In this document: positions 1-5,287 of the stretch, in pieces
How positions within the stretch are numbered: the first letter of the stretch is position 1
Layout of the letters: every line of letters begins with the position of its first letter
Assembly: GCA_005877525.1 (NCBI GenBank)
Contig: VBON01000083.1
Span: 1 to 5,287, forward strand
Length of the DNA: 5,287 nucleotides
Direction: 5' to 3'
Source of the DNA: Nitrospirota bacterium
GTDB lineage: Bacteria; Nitrospirota; Nitrospiria; Nitrospirales; NS-4
Notes under the pieces: model-generated
The model's input: only the letters and a program-made list of their open reading frames with translations
Told to the model about the DNA's origin: nothing
Database searches by the model: none
Position numbers and translations under genes: made by a program

Positions 1-491
1 TCTTCGATGATTCGCCACACAAAGCCATCGCGCCCGCGCACGACCCGTCCGTAACCGGCGGGGGACTGGAGATGGGCGGTAAGCATCGTCATCGTGGCCC
101 GTTCGGCGTCATGGTGCGCCAGCATCCCGCGAAGCGTCGCGTGCGTCAACAATGGAGTATCTCCGCTGAGGATAATGAACCGGCGCTTTCGCCACTCCTC
201 GCCCGCTTGAAAGACCTGCTGCGCCTGCGCGACCGCGTGCCCGGTGCCGAGCCGTCGTGTCTGCACGACCGGCATGACATCACAGCCAGCCAGTACATCC
301 TTGACCTTTTCGGCTTGATGCCCGGTGACCACCGCAATGCTTCCCTTACCGTTTTTCGCCAAGGCCTGCGCCAGCTCAACGGCATAGAGAATCATCGGCC
401 GGCCACCGACGGGATGGAGCACCTTCGCAAGTTTCGAGCGCATGCGCGTTCCCTGACCAGCCGCTAAGATGATGACCGCCAGTCGCTTCAT
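1..491 (-). CDS. glmU: Bifunctional UDP-N-acetylglucosamine pyrophosphorylase / glucosamine-1-phosphate N-acetyltransferase, N-terminal part (cut by window edge)
   Basis: The first 163 codons are present and open; the rest lies beyond the left edge. Reading from ATG at 491, the protein opens with a Rossmann-like nucleotidyltransferase domain. The signature LAAGQGTRMRS (residues 9-19) is followed by K23 and VLHPVGGRPM (24-33), matching the GlmU uridyltransferase loop; K23 corresponds to the catalytic lysine K25 of the E. coli enzyme. Further GlmU marks are QTRRLGTGHA (77-86), SGDTPLL (109-115, with D111 as the metal-binding Asp), GYGRVVR (146-152) and RIIE at the edge. In the family this domain makes UDP-GlcNAc from UTP and GlcNAc-1-P in the cytosol, and a C-terminal left-handed beta-helix performs the preceding acetylation. 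That second half is not visible, so a single-domain uridyltransferase cannot be excluded. The gene starts 8 nt after the DUF502 gene, with only a weak ribosome binding site, which suggests translational coupling in one operon. Confidence 0.93.
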   Translation of the reverse strand, partial: MKRLAVIILAAGQGTRMRSKLAKVLHPVGGRPMILYAVELAQALAKNGKGSIAVVTGHQAEKVKDVLAGCDVMPVVQTRRLGTGHAVAQAQQVFQAGEEWRKRRFIILSGDTPLLTHATLRGMLAHHDAERATMTMLTAHLQSPAGYGRVVRGRDGFVWRIIE

Positions 492-499
492 GGCCTAGG

Positions 500-1141
500 T
501 CACCGGCGCACGGCACCGGTCACAACCGCCTCGGAGGCCGGCGGCGCCGGGGTATACATTCCGCCGGAAAACATCATTTTCATCGCTTCATCGACGGTCA
601 TGCTGACGGGGATCAATTCGCTTTCAGGCACAAACAGCAGGTAGCCGGAGGTGGGATTGGGGGAGGTGGGCACATACACGTTGATGACGCGCTCGGAGCT
701 GATTTCCTGCACTTCGCCGGGAGTCACGCCAGTGACAAGGGCCAGCGCATATTGTCCTTTTCGCGGGAACTCAATCATAACCACCCGGCTGTACTTTTCC
801 TTGCCATTCTCTCTATCCTGCATGGACAGAACATCCATCATGGATTTGATGGTGGCATATATTCCACGCACCAGGGGTACCCGCTGGAGTAGATGTTCCC
901 ACAATGTGACGACGCGCCGACCGACGATATTTGTGGCGAGAAGACCGGCCACAAAAATCACGAGGACCAGAAGGAGAATTCCCAACCCAGGATAGCGATG
1001 AGGGACGTAGCGTTCAGGCAAATCTCCCACGAGACCATCGAAGGTGACAAAGAGAGTCTTGAGGACGAGAATAGTTCCCCAGATAGGCACGACCACCAGC
1101 AGGCCCGTCAGGAAGTAGCGCTTGAGGGAGAGCTTGAGCAT
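500..1141 (-). CDS. DUF502 / COV1-like inner-membrane protein
   Basis: The 213-residue protein has two strongly hydrophobic segments near the N-terminus, at about residues 10-32 and 53-74. A basic stretch and a cytosolic-type domain follow. The segment PLVRGIYATIKSMMDVL (89-105) and the motif VPTSPNPTSGYLLFVP (157-172) are hallmarks of the DUF502 family. That family is widespread in bacteria and related to the plant LIKE-COV/COV1 membrane proteins; its biochemical role is not established. The length is typical and the protein looks intact. ATG at 1141 is chosen because the first transmembrane helix follows directly. A GGAG lies 13 nt upstream, a rather long spacing. The gene is the first of a minus-strand unit with glmU, preceded by a promoter candidate about 45 nt upstream. 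A link to envelope precursor synthesis is inference from position only. The C-terminal tail after residue 194 is Pro/Ala-rich and low in complexity. Confidence 0.9.
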   Translation of the reverse strand: MLKLSLKRYFLTGLLVVVPIWGTILVLKTLFVTFDGLVGDLPERYVPHRYPGLGILLLVLVIFVAGLLATNIVGRRVVTLWEHLLQRVPLVRGIYATIKSMMDVLSMQDRENGKEKYSRVVMIEFPRKGQYALALVTGVTPGEVQEISSERVINVYVPTSPNPTSGYLLFVPESELIPVSMTVDEAMKMMFSGGMYTPAPPASEAVVTGAVRR

Positions 1142-1185
1142 GCTGTTTTTCGGACTCCAAAACGGCGTCAGAGGTACTGCAGGTC

Positions 1186-1214
1186 ATCATACAAACTTCC
1201 ACGCAAGCGCGCAA
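1186..1214 (-). promoter_or_regulatory. Candidate sigma70-type promoter for DUF502-glmU
   Basis: On the minus strand a -10 box TATGAT (1191-1186, five of six consensus bases) lies 17 nt downstream of TTGCGC (1214-1209, three of six). Transcription would begin near 1179, giving a leader of about 38 nt before the ATG at 1141. The -35 box overlaps a direct repeat of GCAAGC (1203-1208 and 1211-1216, 8-bp period), which could be a protein-binding site or chance. The -10 box and spacing are good and the -35 box is weak. Confidence 0.45.
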
Positions 1215-1222
1215 GCCATTTG

Positions 1223-1251
1223 TTGCTATTTTCAATGAGTTAAACTATCAT
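1223..1251 (+). promoter_or_regulatory. Candidate sigma70-type promoter for tmk-holB-metG
   Basis: TTGCTA (1223-1228, four of six consensus bases) and TATCAT (1246-1251, five of six) are separated by exactly 17 nt. Transcription would begin near 1258, giving a leader of about 36 nt that carries the tmk ribosome binding site. The -35 box lies 9 bp from that of the opposite-facing promoter candidate, so the two may compete or share control. The call rests on consensus match and position alone. Confidence 0.45.
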
Positions 1252-1259
1252 CCAGCACT

Positions 1260-1275
1260 CCATCCAACCATCCAA
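1260..1275 (+). repeat. Perfect 8-bp tandem repeat CCATCCAA x2 in the tmk leader
   Basis: CCATCCAA occurs twice back to back at 1260-1267 and 1268-1275, and a related CATCCA lies at 1249-1254 over the -10 box. The array ends 7 nt before the core of the tmk Shine-Dalgarno sequence. The repeat itself is certain. Whether it is a slippage product, a binding site or an element that tunes translation is unknown. Confidence 0.6.
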
Positions 1276-1277
1276 AA

Positions 1278-1296
1278 GAGGAGGAGGCAGTAGGTG
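1278..1296 (+). promoter_or_regulatory. Strong ribosome binding site selecting the GTG start of tmk
   Basis: The purine-rich run GAGGAGGAGG (1278-1287) contains GGAGG at 1283-1287, six bases before GTG at 1294. This near-ideal Shine-Dalgarno sequence fixes the GTG as the start, and the predicted P-loop falls at the expected distance from it. Confidence 0.8.
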
Positions 1297-1974
1297 GCGA
1301 GCGAGCGCCGGAAACGAGGGTTTTTACTAAGTTTTGAGGGCATTGAGGGCTGCGGGAAGACTACGCAGCTTCGCAGACTCGCGCACCGGCTTCGAACGCA
1401 AGGGTATCTGGTGATTGAGACCCGTGAGCCTGGGGGCTCGCCTATCAGCGAGCAAATCCGCACCGTCCTGTTGGACACCGGCAATCGCGGAATCGACGCG
1501 CGATGCGAGCTCCTTCTCTACCTCGCCAGCCGCGCGCAACACCTGACCGACGTCATTCGACCTTCGATGGAAAAAGGCGCGCTGGTGCTCTGCGATCGCT
1601 ATGCCGATGCGACCCTTGCGTACCAAGGATTTGGCCGACGCTTAGGAGGTCCCGTGATCCGGCAACTGAATTGCTTTGCGTCAGGCGGGCTTGTCCCGAA
1701 CCTCACGATCCTGCTGGATATTCCTGTTTCCATAGGGCTCGAGCGAAAACGACGTGCGGGGGGTATGGATCGGCTCGATCTCGAAGGCGCAGTCTTTCAC
1801 AGGACAGTTCGCAAAGGTTACCTTCGGATCGCGCAGCAAGAACCGCGGCGTGTTCAGGTAATTGACGGCACCGCGCCGGTCGATCAAGTCACAGAAACGG
1901 TTCAACGGATTGTCGAGGGACGGTTGCGCACGAGCAAGAATCACCTCACGAGAGTGGAGAGGCATGCTGTTTAA
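1294..1974 (+). CDS. tmk: Thymidylate kinase (dTMP kinase)
   Basis: The 226-residue cytosolic enzyme phosphorylates dTMP to dTDP with ATP, an essential step in dTTP synthesis. The P-loop FEGIEGCGKTTQ spans residues 14-25, with K22 as the ATP-binding lysine. TREPGG (43-48) is the dTMP-binding signature. CDRYADATLAYQG (100-112) carries the DR(Y/F/H) motif and the AYQG that stacks on the base. LTILLDIPVSIGLERKRR (137-154) is followed by the arginine-rich LID ending in DRLD (159-162). The P-loop lacks a basic residue after the first Glu while the LID is basic, which fits the bacterial (E. coli-like, type II) enzymes. Length is normal, with a slightly long arginine-rich N-terminus of about eight residues. 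The GTG start is supported by a strong ribosome binding site. It is the first gene of the tmk-holB-metG unit and its stop codon lies inside holB. Confidence 0.96.
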   Translation: MASERRKRGFLLSFEGIEGCGKTTQLRRLAHRLRTQGYLVIETREPGGSPISEQIRTVLLDTGNRGIDARCELLLYLASRAQHLTDVIRPSMEKGALVLCDRYADATLAYQGFGRRLGGPVIRQLNCFASGGLVPNLTILLDIPVSIGLERKRRAGGMDRLDLEGAVFHRTVRKGYLRIAQQEPRRVQVIDGTAPVDQVTETVQRIVEGRLRTSKNHLTRVERHAV

Positions 1975-2968
1975 GAACATCATTGGCCACGAACAGCCGA
2001 AGCGCTTCCTACAATCCGCGCTCCAGAGCGGCCGCCTTCCGCATGCCCTGCTGTTCCACGGCCAAGACCGTATCGGAAAGCGCCTAATGGCCAAGGTGCT
2101 CGCGCAGGCGGTCAATTGCGAAGCGGCGCCGCCCTTGTCCCCTCCGGACGCCTGCGGCGCCTGTCGTTCCTGCCATCAGATCGACATCGGTTCTCATCCC
2201 GATGTCACGATGATCGAAGCGACCAGCGGCAAGGGTGAAACCGAGCAGACTCGCGACATCGAATCACGGTTCATCTACCGTCCCCTTATCGGCAGCCGAA
2301 AAATCGTGATCCTAGACAATGCCGATTTGCTGCGGCAGGAAGCGGCGAACGCATTGCTGAAGACCATCGAAGAGCCTCCGCCTGATAGCCTGATCATTCT
2401 TGTATCCTCGCATCCGGAATCACTGCTCTCCACTATCCGATCCCGTTGCCAGGCACTCCGATTTGCGCCGCTTGCCGTCGACACCGTTCAAGATGTGCTC
2501 CAACGGCGGCGAGGCCTTTCGGACACTGATGCGCGGTTTCTCGCGATGGTATCCGGCGGCCGGCTGGGCCTGGCGCTGGAAGCCGATGTCGAGGCTCTCC
2601 GGGTGGAACGAGCGGCCTTTCTCGAACTGGTCAGCCGGAACTCCCTGCAAAGTGTCGGGGCGCTGTTCGCGGCGGCAGAAGCCGTTGCCAAATCCGAACA
2701 GGCCGAAGCGGCCCTTGGCTGGCTCGCGGGATGGTTTCGTGATCTTGCCATCATCAAGGTCGGCGGCGACCCCAGTCGGCTGCTCAACACTGATTGCCTC
2801 GACGAATTGAACCGCTTCGCGACGAACCTGCCGCTCGAGAAGGTCCTGGAATTGGCGGAGTTCGTCGAGACCATGGAAAAAGGACTAGAACGAAATCTCA
2901 ACAAGCAGTTGATGCTGGAGGGCTTGCTCCTCCGGCTTCGCGCCGCCCTTCAGGCCAAAGCCGCCTAG
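1964..2968 (+). CDS. holB: DNA polymerase III delta' subunit (clamp-loader)
   Basis: The 334-residue protein belongs to the AAA+ clamp-loader family and would work with delta and the tau/gamma subunits to load the sliding clamp. It begins FKNIIGHEQPKRFLQSAL, typical of HolB/DnaX N-termini. The Walker A position reads GQDRIGKR (33-40): the usual Ser/Thr after GK is Arg40, as expected for a delta' subunit that does not hydrolyse ATP. A zinc module is formed by C52 and CGACRSC (C64, C67, C70). KIVILDNADLL (113-123) takes the Walker B place, followed by EAANALLKTIEEPP (126-139). STIRSRCQ (156-163) holds the SRC arginine-finger motif. The open frame reaches back to 1862, but ATG at 1964 is preferred: homology begins there, and GGAG at 1956-1959 precedes it by 4 nt. 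It overlaps tmk by 11 nt, which implies translational coupling. The C-terminal third is a helical collar domain with weaker conservation. Confidence 0.94.
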   Translation: MLFKNIIGHEQPKRFLQSALQSGRLPHALLFHGQDRIGKRLMAKVLAQAVNCEAAPPLSPPDACGACRSCHQIDIGSHPDVTMIEATSGKGETEQTRDIESRFIYRPLIGSRKIVILDNADLLRQEAANALLKTIEEPPPDSLIILVSSHPESLLSTIRSRCQALRFAPLAVDTVQDVLQRRRGLSDTDARFLAMVSGGRLGLALEADVEALRVERAAFLELVSRNSLQSVGALFAAAEAVAKSEQAEAALGWLAGWFRDLAIIKVGGDPSRLLNTDCLDELNRFATNLPLEKVLELAEFVETMEKGLERNLNKQLMLEGLLLRLRAALQAKAA

Positions 2969-2985
2969 TCCATTTAGACTCGATC

Positions 2986-4950
2986 ATGAAGAAGACGTTT
3001 TACATCACAACGCCGATCTATTATGTCAACGACGTCCCGCATATCGGGCACGCTTATACGACGATTGCCGCAGACGTCTTGGCAAGATACCACCGGCTGA
3101 GATTGGGCAAGGATAACGTCTTCTTTCTGACCGGCCTCGACGAGCATGGACAGAAGGTTCAACAGGCGGCAGCCAGGGCCGGGATTGCGCCTCAAGCGCA
3201 TTGTGACCGGCTGGCTCCGCAGTTCGTGAACCTGTGGAAACGGCTGAACATCTCGAACGACGACTTTGTCCGCACGACGGAGCCGCGCCATACGTGGGTA
3301 GTGCAGAAGGCGCTGCAGCAGCTATATGACAAAGGCGAGATTTATCAGCGGGCCTATACGGGCTGGTACTGCACCTTCGACGAACGGTTCTGGACTGAGA
3401 AAGATGTCATCGGCGGCCTGTGTCCGGAGTGCAAGCGGCCGGTCGAGCAGCTCAGCGAGACGAATTATTTCTTCCGGATGAGCAAGTACCAGGAATGGCT
3501 GATCGCATACATCAAGCAGCATCCCGATTTTCTACAGCCGCGGTCCCGCCACAATGAAGTTCTTGGTTTCCTGCAGAAGCCGCTGGAAGACCTGTCCATT
3601 TCCCGACCCAAGTCACGACTGGCGTGGGGAATCGAGCTGCCCTTCGACCCCAATTACGTGACCTATGTTTGGTTCGACGCTTTAGTAAACTACATTTCGG
3701 TGCCCGGCTATCTGGTGGACGACGACCGTTTCTTCAAATGGTGGCCGGCGGATGTGCATCTCATTGGCAAGGACATTCTCACCACCCATTCGGTCTACTG
3801 GTCGACCATGCTCAAGGCATTGGAATTGGAGCCGCCGACCACGATTTTCGCGCACGGCTGGTGGACAGTGAATGGCGAGAAGATGTCGAAGAGCCGCGGG
3901 AACGTCATCGACCCGAATGCGATCGTGGACGAATTCGGCGTGGACCCGTTCCGCTACTTTCTCCTGCGTGAGGTTCCCTTCGGCCAGGACGGAGACTTCT
4001 CGCGAGAGACATTGATCACCCGCATCAATAGCGACCTGGCCAATGATCTCGGCAACCTGTTGCATCGGACGTTGACGATGATTGAGCGGTATGCGGATGG
4101 CAAGGTCCCGGAGCCAGGACCCGCCGGCAATTTGGACTTGGACACCTCTCTTCGACAAATGGCGTCGGAACTGCTCCCCCTCCTTGACCGCCACGTTGCC
4201 CAGTTTGAGTTCAACCGTGCCCTCGAAGCCATCTGGGGGTTGGTCCAGGCGGGAAATCAATACATCGACAAATGCGCGCCGTGGGTCCTGGCCAAGACGC
4301 CGGAGGACCGGCCCCGGCTGAACACTGTGCTCTATAATGCCGCCGAGACGCTTCGCTTTTTGTGCTTGACCCTTTATCCATTCATGCCGGCCGCGGCCGG
4401 AGAGGTGAAACGACAGCTCGGGCTGCTGCTTAATTTCTCGAAGCCATTGCTCGCTCATGATATCAGCTGGGGAGGACTCCTCCCCGGAACCGAGATCGCG
4501 AAAGGCGCGCCGTTGTTTCCCAGAATCGAAGCATCAAAAACCCAAGGAGAGACCTGCGTGAACCAGGAAGAGCCCTCAACTTTGAAGCCTCCGGAAATCA
4601 GCAATCAAGCGCCAGAGATGACGCCGGAACAGATCTCTGTGGAAGACTTCAGAAAGGCCGTCCTGCGCGTGGGCAAGGTCATCGCGGCTGAGCGCATCCC
4701 CAAATCTACCAAGCTCCTCAAGCTTCAGGTGGACATCGGCGCCGAACAGCGCCAGATCGTGGCGGGCATCGGGACAAAATACACACCTGAAGAAATGCTG
4801 GGGAAGCGCATCGTCATCGTCGCTAATTTGAAGCCGGCGAAGCTGATGGGCGTGGAATCCCAGGGCATGGTGCTGGCGGCTGGAGATCAGGAGGTCACGG
4901 CTCTCCTGACAACCATCGAAGACGTCCCTCTTGGATCTAAAATCAAGTAA
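2986..4950 (+). CDS. metG: Methionyl-tRNA synthetase with C-terminal tRNA-binding domain
   Basis: The 654-residue class I synthetase charges tRNA-Met with methionine. The catalytic fold starts YITTPIYYVND and holds HIGH at 19-22, TGLDEHG at 49-55, the insertion domain at about 117-165, VWFDALVNY (228-236) and KMSKS at 299-303. In the insertion, the zinc site reads C129-T-F-D132 and C146-P-E-C149, so one of the four cysteines usual in the B. subtilis-type enzymes is Asp. The helical anticodon-binding domain includes NQYIDKCAPWVLAK (424-437). A polar linker (about 510-548) leads to an OB-fold EMAP/Trbp111-type domain (about 549-654, SVEDFRKAVLRVGKV to the end) that dimerises and binds tRNA in relatives. 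The frame is open back to 2794, but homology starts at ATG 2986. That start lacks a visible Shine-Dalgarno sequence and sits 17 nt after the holB stop, so coupling or reinitiation is likely. An internal in-frame start before the C-terminal domain is listed separately. Confidence 0.96.
   Translation: MKKTFYITTPIYYVNDVPHIGHAYTTIAADVLARYHRLRLGKDNVFFLTGLDEHGQKVQQAAARAGIAPQAHCDRLAPQFVNLWKRLNISNDDFVRTTEPRHTWVVQKALQQLYDKGEIYQRAYTGWYCTFDERFWTEKDVIGGLCPECKRPVEQLSETNYFFRMSKYQEWLIAYIKQHPDFLQPRSRHNEVLGFLQKPLEDLSISRPKSRLAWGIELPFDPNYVTYVWFDALVNYISVPGYLVDDDRFFKWWPADVHLIGKDILTTHSVYWSTMLKALELEPPTTIFAHGWWTVNGEKMSKSRGNVIDPNAIVDEFGVDPFRYFLLREVPFGQDGDFSRETLITRINSDLANDLGNLLHRTLTMIERYADGKVPEPGPAGNLDLDTSLRQMASELLPLLDRHVAQFEFNRALEAIWGLVQAGNQYIDKCAPWVLAKTPEDRPRLNTVLYNAAETLRFLCLTLYPFMPAAAGEVKRQLGLLLNFSKPLLAHDISWGGLLPGTEIAKGAPLFPRIEASKTQGETCVNQEEPSTLKPPEISNQAPEMTPEQISVEDFRKAVLRVGKVIAAERIPKSTKLLKLQVDIGAEQRQIVAGIGTKYTPEEMLGKRIVIVANLKPAKLMGVESQGMVLAAGDQEVTALLTTIEDVPLGSKIK
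4544..4560 (+). promoter_or_regulatory. Possible internal ribosome binding site and GTG start within metG
   Basis: AAGGAGA (4544-4550) is followed after 7 nt by GTG at 4558, in frame with metG (codon 525). Initiation here would give a 130-residue protein made of the last linker part and the complete C-terminal tRNA-binding domain, about the size of the free-standing Trbp111/CsaA proteins or a separate MetRS beta subunit. The motif and frame are seen directly. Its use is inference, and it may be a relic of a fusion between two genes, or chance in a purine-rich linker. Confidence 0.35.
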
Positions 4951-4952
4951 CG

Positions 4953-4974
4953 GAAAAGTGTCTGGCTACTTTTC
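4953..4974 (+). terminator. Small hairpin after metG, weak terminator candidate
   Basis: GAAAAGT (4953-4959) and ACTTTTC (4968-4974) form a perfect 7-bp stem with an 8-nt loop, starting 3 nt after the metG stop codon. The stem is AT-rich and no clear run of T follows, so it is not a strong intrinsic terminator. It could instead mark the transcript end for processing, or be only partly effective. Confidence 0.3.
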
Positions 4975-4976
4975 AA

Positions 4977-5005
4977 GTGACAAGTATGCTGTCGACACCT
5001 ATGGA
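4977..5005 (+). promoter_or_regulatory. Weak promoter candidate before the cupin gene
   Basis: GTGACA (4977-4982, five of six -35 bases) is 17 nt from TATGGA (5000-5005, three of six -10 bases). The spacer holds the 8-bp palindrome TGTCGACA (4990-4997), which might be an operator half or chance. If active, the cupin gene would have its own start site after the metG hairpin. The poor -10 box keeps confidence low. Confidence 0.2.
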
Positions 5006-5049
5006 ATATTCGGAGAAAAGCTGCCTGACATCCTTTTGCCGGAGGGTCG

Positions 5050-5287
5050 ATGAGTCTTGCACGATGGCTCGAATACAAGATCGATGAAGACCCCCGAAAG
5101 CCGGGTCGCCGGCAGGAGGTCTTCGATCTGAAAGCCATTGAAAAGGCGATCGGAGCGCCGATCACCTACGTCTATTCGAATCAGATTCAGCCCGGCGCGA
5201 CGGCAGGGATGCATTACCACAAGGAGCATCAGGTGGCCGTTTGGATGCGGGAGGGGGAGCTTGAAATGACCCTGGAAGACGTACGCT
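5050..5287 (+). CDS. Cupin (RmlC-like jelly-roll) protein, N-terminal part (cut by window edge)
   Basis: The first 79 codons are visible and open. ATG at 5050 is preceded by GGAGG (5041-5045) with a 4-nt spacer, and an in-frame TGA at 5026-5028 rules out a longer start. The visible protein has an N-terminal segment rich in charged residues (1-35). A beta-strand pattern follows with MHYHKEHQVAVWMREGELEM (54-73). H55 and H57, with H60 or Q61, resemble the first metal-binding cupin motif, and the G at 69 fits the turn of that motif. Similar strings occur in sugar-nucleotide epimerase/isomerase-type cupins and in small stand-alone cupins, so the substrate and reaction cannot be assigned. There is no signal peptide, so it is probably cytosolic. 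It lies 99 nt after metG on the same strand and may be read through from the operon or have its own weak promoter. Confidence 0.65.
   Translation, partial: MSLARWLEYKIDEDPRKPGRRQEVFDLKAIEKAIGAPITYVYSNQIQPGATAGMHYHKEHQVAVWMREGELEMTLEDVR

Noticed and set aside
72..467. 131-codon plus-strand open frame at the left end
   Set aside because: It is the complement of glmU, whose catalytic motifs read clearly on the minus strand.
502..520. ACCGG/CCGGT inverted repeat at the 3' end of the DUF502 gene
   Set aside because: The stem is only 5 bp and it lies within the coding region before a closely coupled gene, so a terminator is not supported.
893..1243. 116-codon plus-strand open frame crossing the divergent intergenic region
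   Set aside because: It is antisense to the DUF502 gene, has a low-complexity charged composition, and runs through both promoter candidates.
1862..1963. Upstream extension of holB to an ATG at 1862 inside tmk
   Set aside because: The 34 extra residues show no homology, and ATG 1964 has its own ribosome binding site and begins the conserved N-terminus.
2794..2985. Upstream extension of metG to an ATG at 2794 inside holB
   Set aside because: The extra 64 residues are a shadow of holB; conserved MetRS sequence begins at ATG 2986.
3682..4458. 258-codon open frame on the minus strand, antisense to metG
   Set aside because: It lies wholly inside the well-conserved metG coding region, resembles no family I recognise, and is explained by GC-rich codon use in the real gene.
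4986..5110. Short open frame starting at ATG 4986 between metG and the cupin gene
   Set aside because: It has no ribosome binding site, overlaps the cupin start in another frame and shows no recognisable protein features.

Overview
The window is a compact, GC-rich bacterial housekeeping segment with very short gaps. It contains six protein genes, of which the first and last are cut by the window edges. I found no mobile element, CRISPR array, rRNA or tRNA gene. Short gene overlaps, diderm-compatible cell-envelope genes and the tmk-holB-metG order point to a GC-rich bacterium. The protein style reminds me of Nitrospirota (Nitrospira-like) or a neighbouring deep lineage. That assignment is an impression from sequence style, not a computed result.

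Left part (1-1141), minus strand: a DUF502/COV1-like membrane protein gene is followed after 8 nt by the start of glmU, which runs off the left edge. GlmU makes UDP-N-acetylglucosamine for peptidoglycan and outer-membrane glycolipids. The two genes look like one transcription unit.

Centre (1142-1293): a 152-bp divergent intergenic region has a plausible sigma70-type promoter facing each way. It also holds a perfect 8-bp tandem repeat just before the tmk ribosome binding site.

Right part (1294-4950), plus strand: thymidylate kinase (tmk), DNA polymerase III delta' subunit (holB) and methionyl-tRNA synthetase (metG) form a tight operon. tmk and holB overlap by 11 nt, and holB and metG are 17 nt apart. 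The unit links dTTP supply, clamp loading and translation. The MetRS carries a C-terminal EMAP/Trbp111-type tRNA-binding domain. Just before that domain lies an in-frame GTG preceded by a near-perfect Shine-Dalgarno sequence, so the domain might also be made as a separate 130-residue protein.

Right edge (4951-5287): after a short gap with a small hairpin and a weak promoter candidate, a cupin-type gene begins and is truncated by the window.

No clearly new multi-gene system is visible. The best leads are the possible internal start in metG, the altered zinc knuckle of MetRS and the partial cupin gene.
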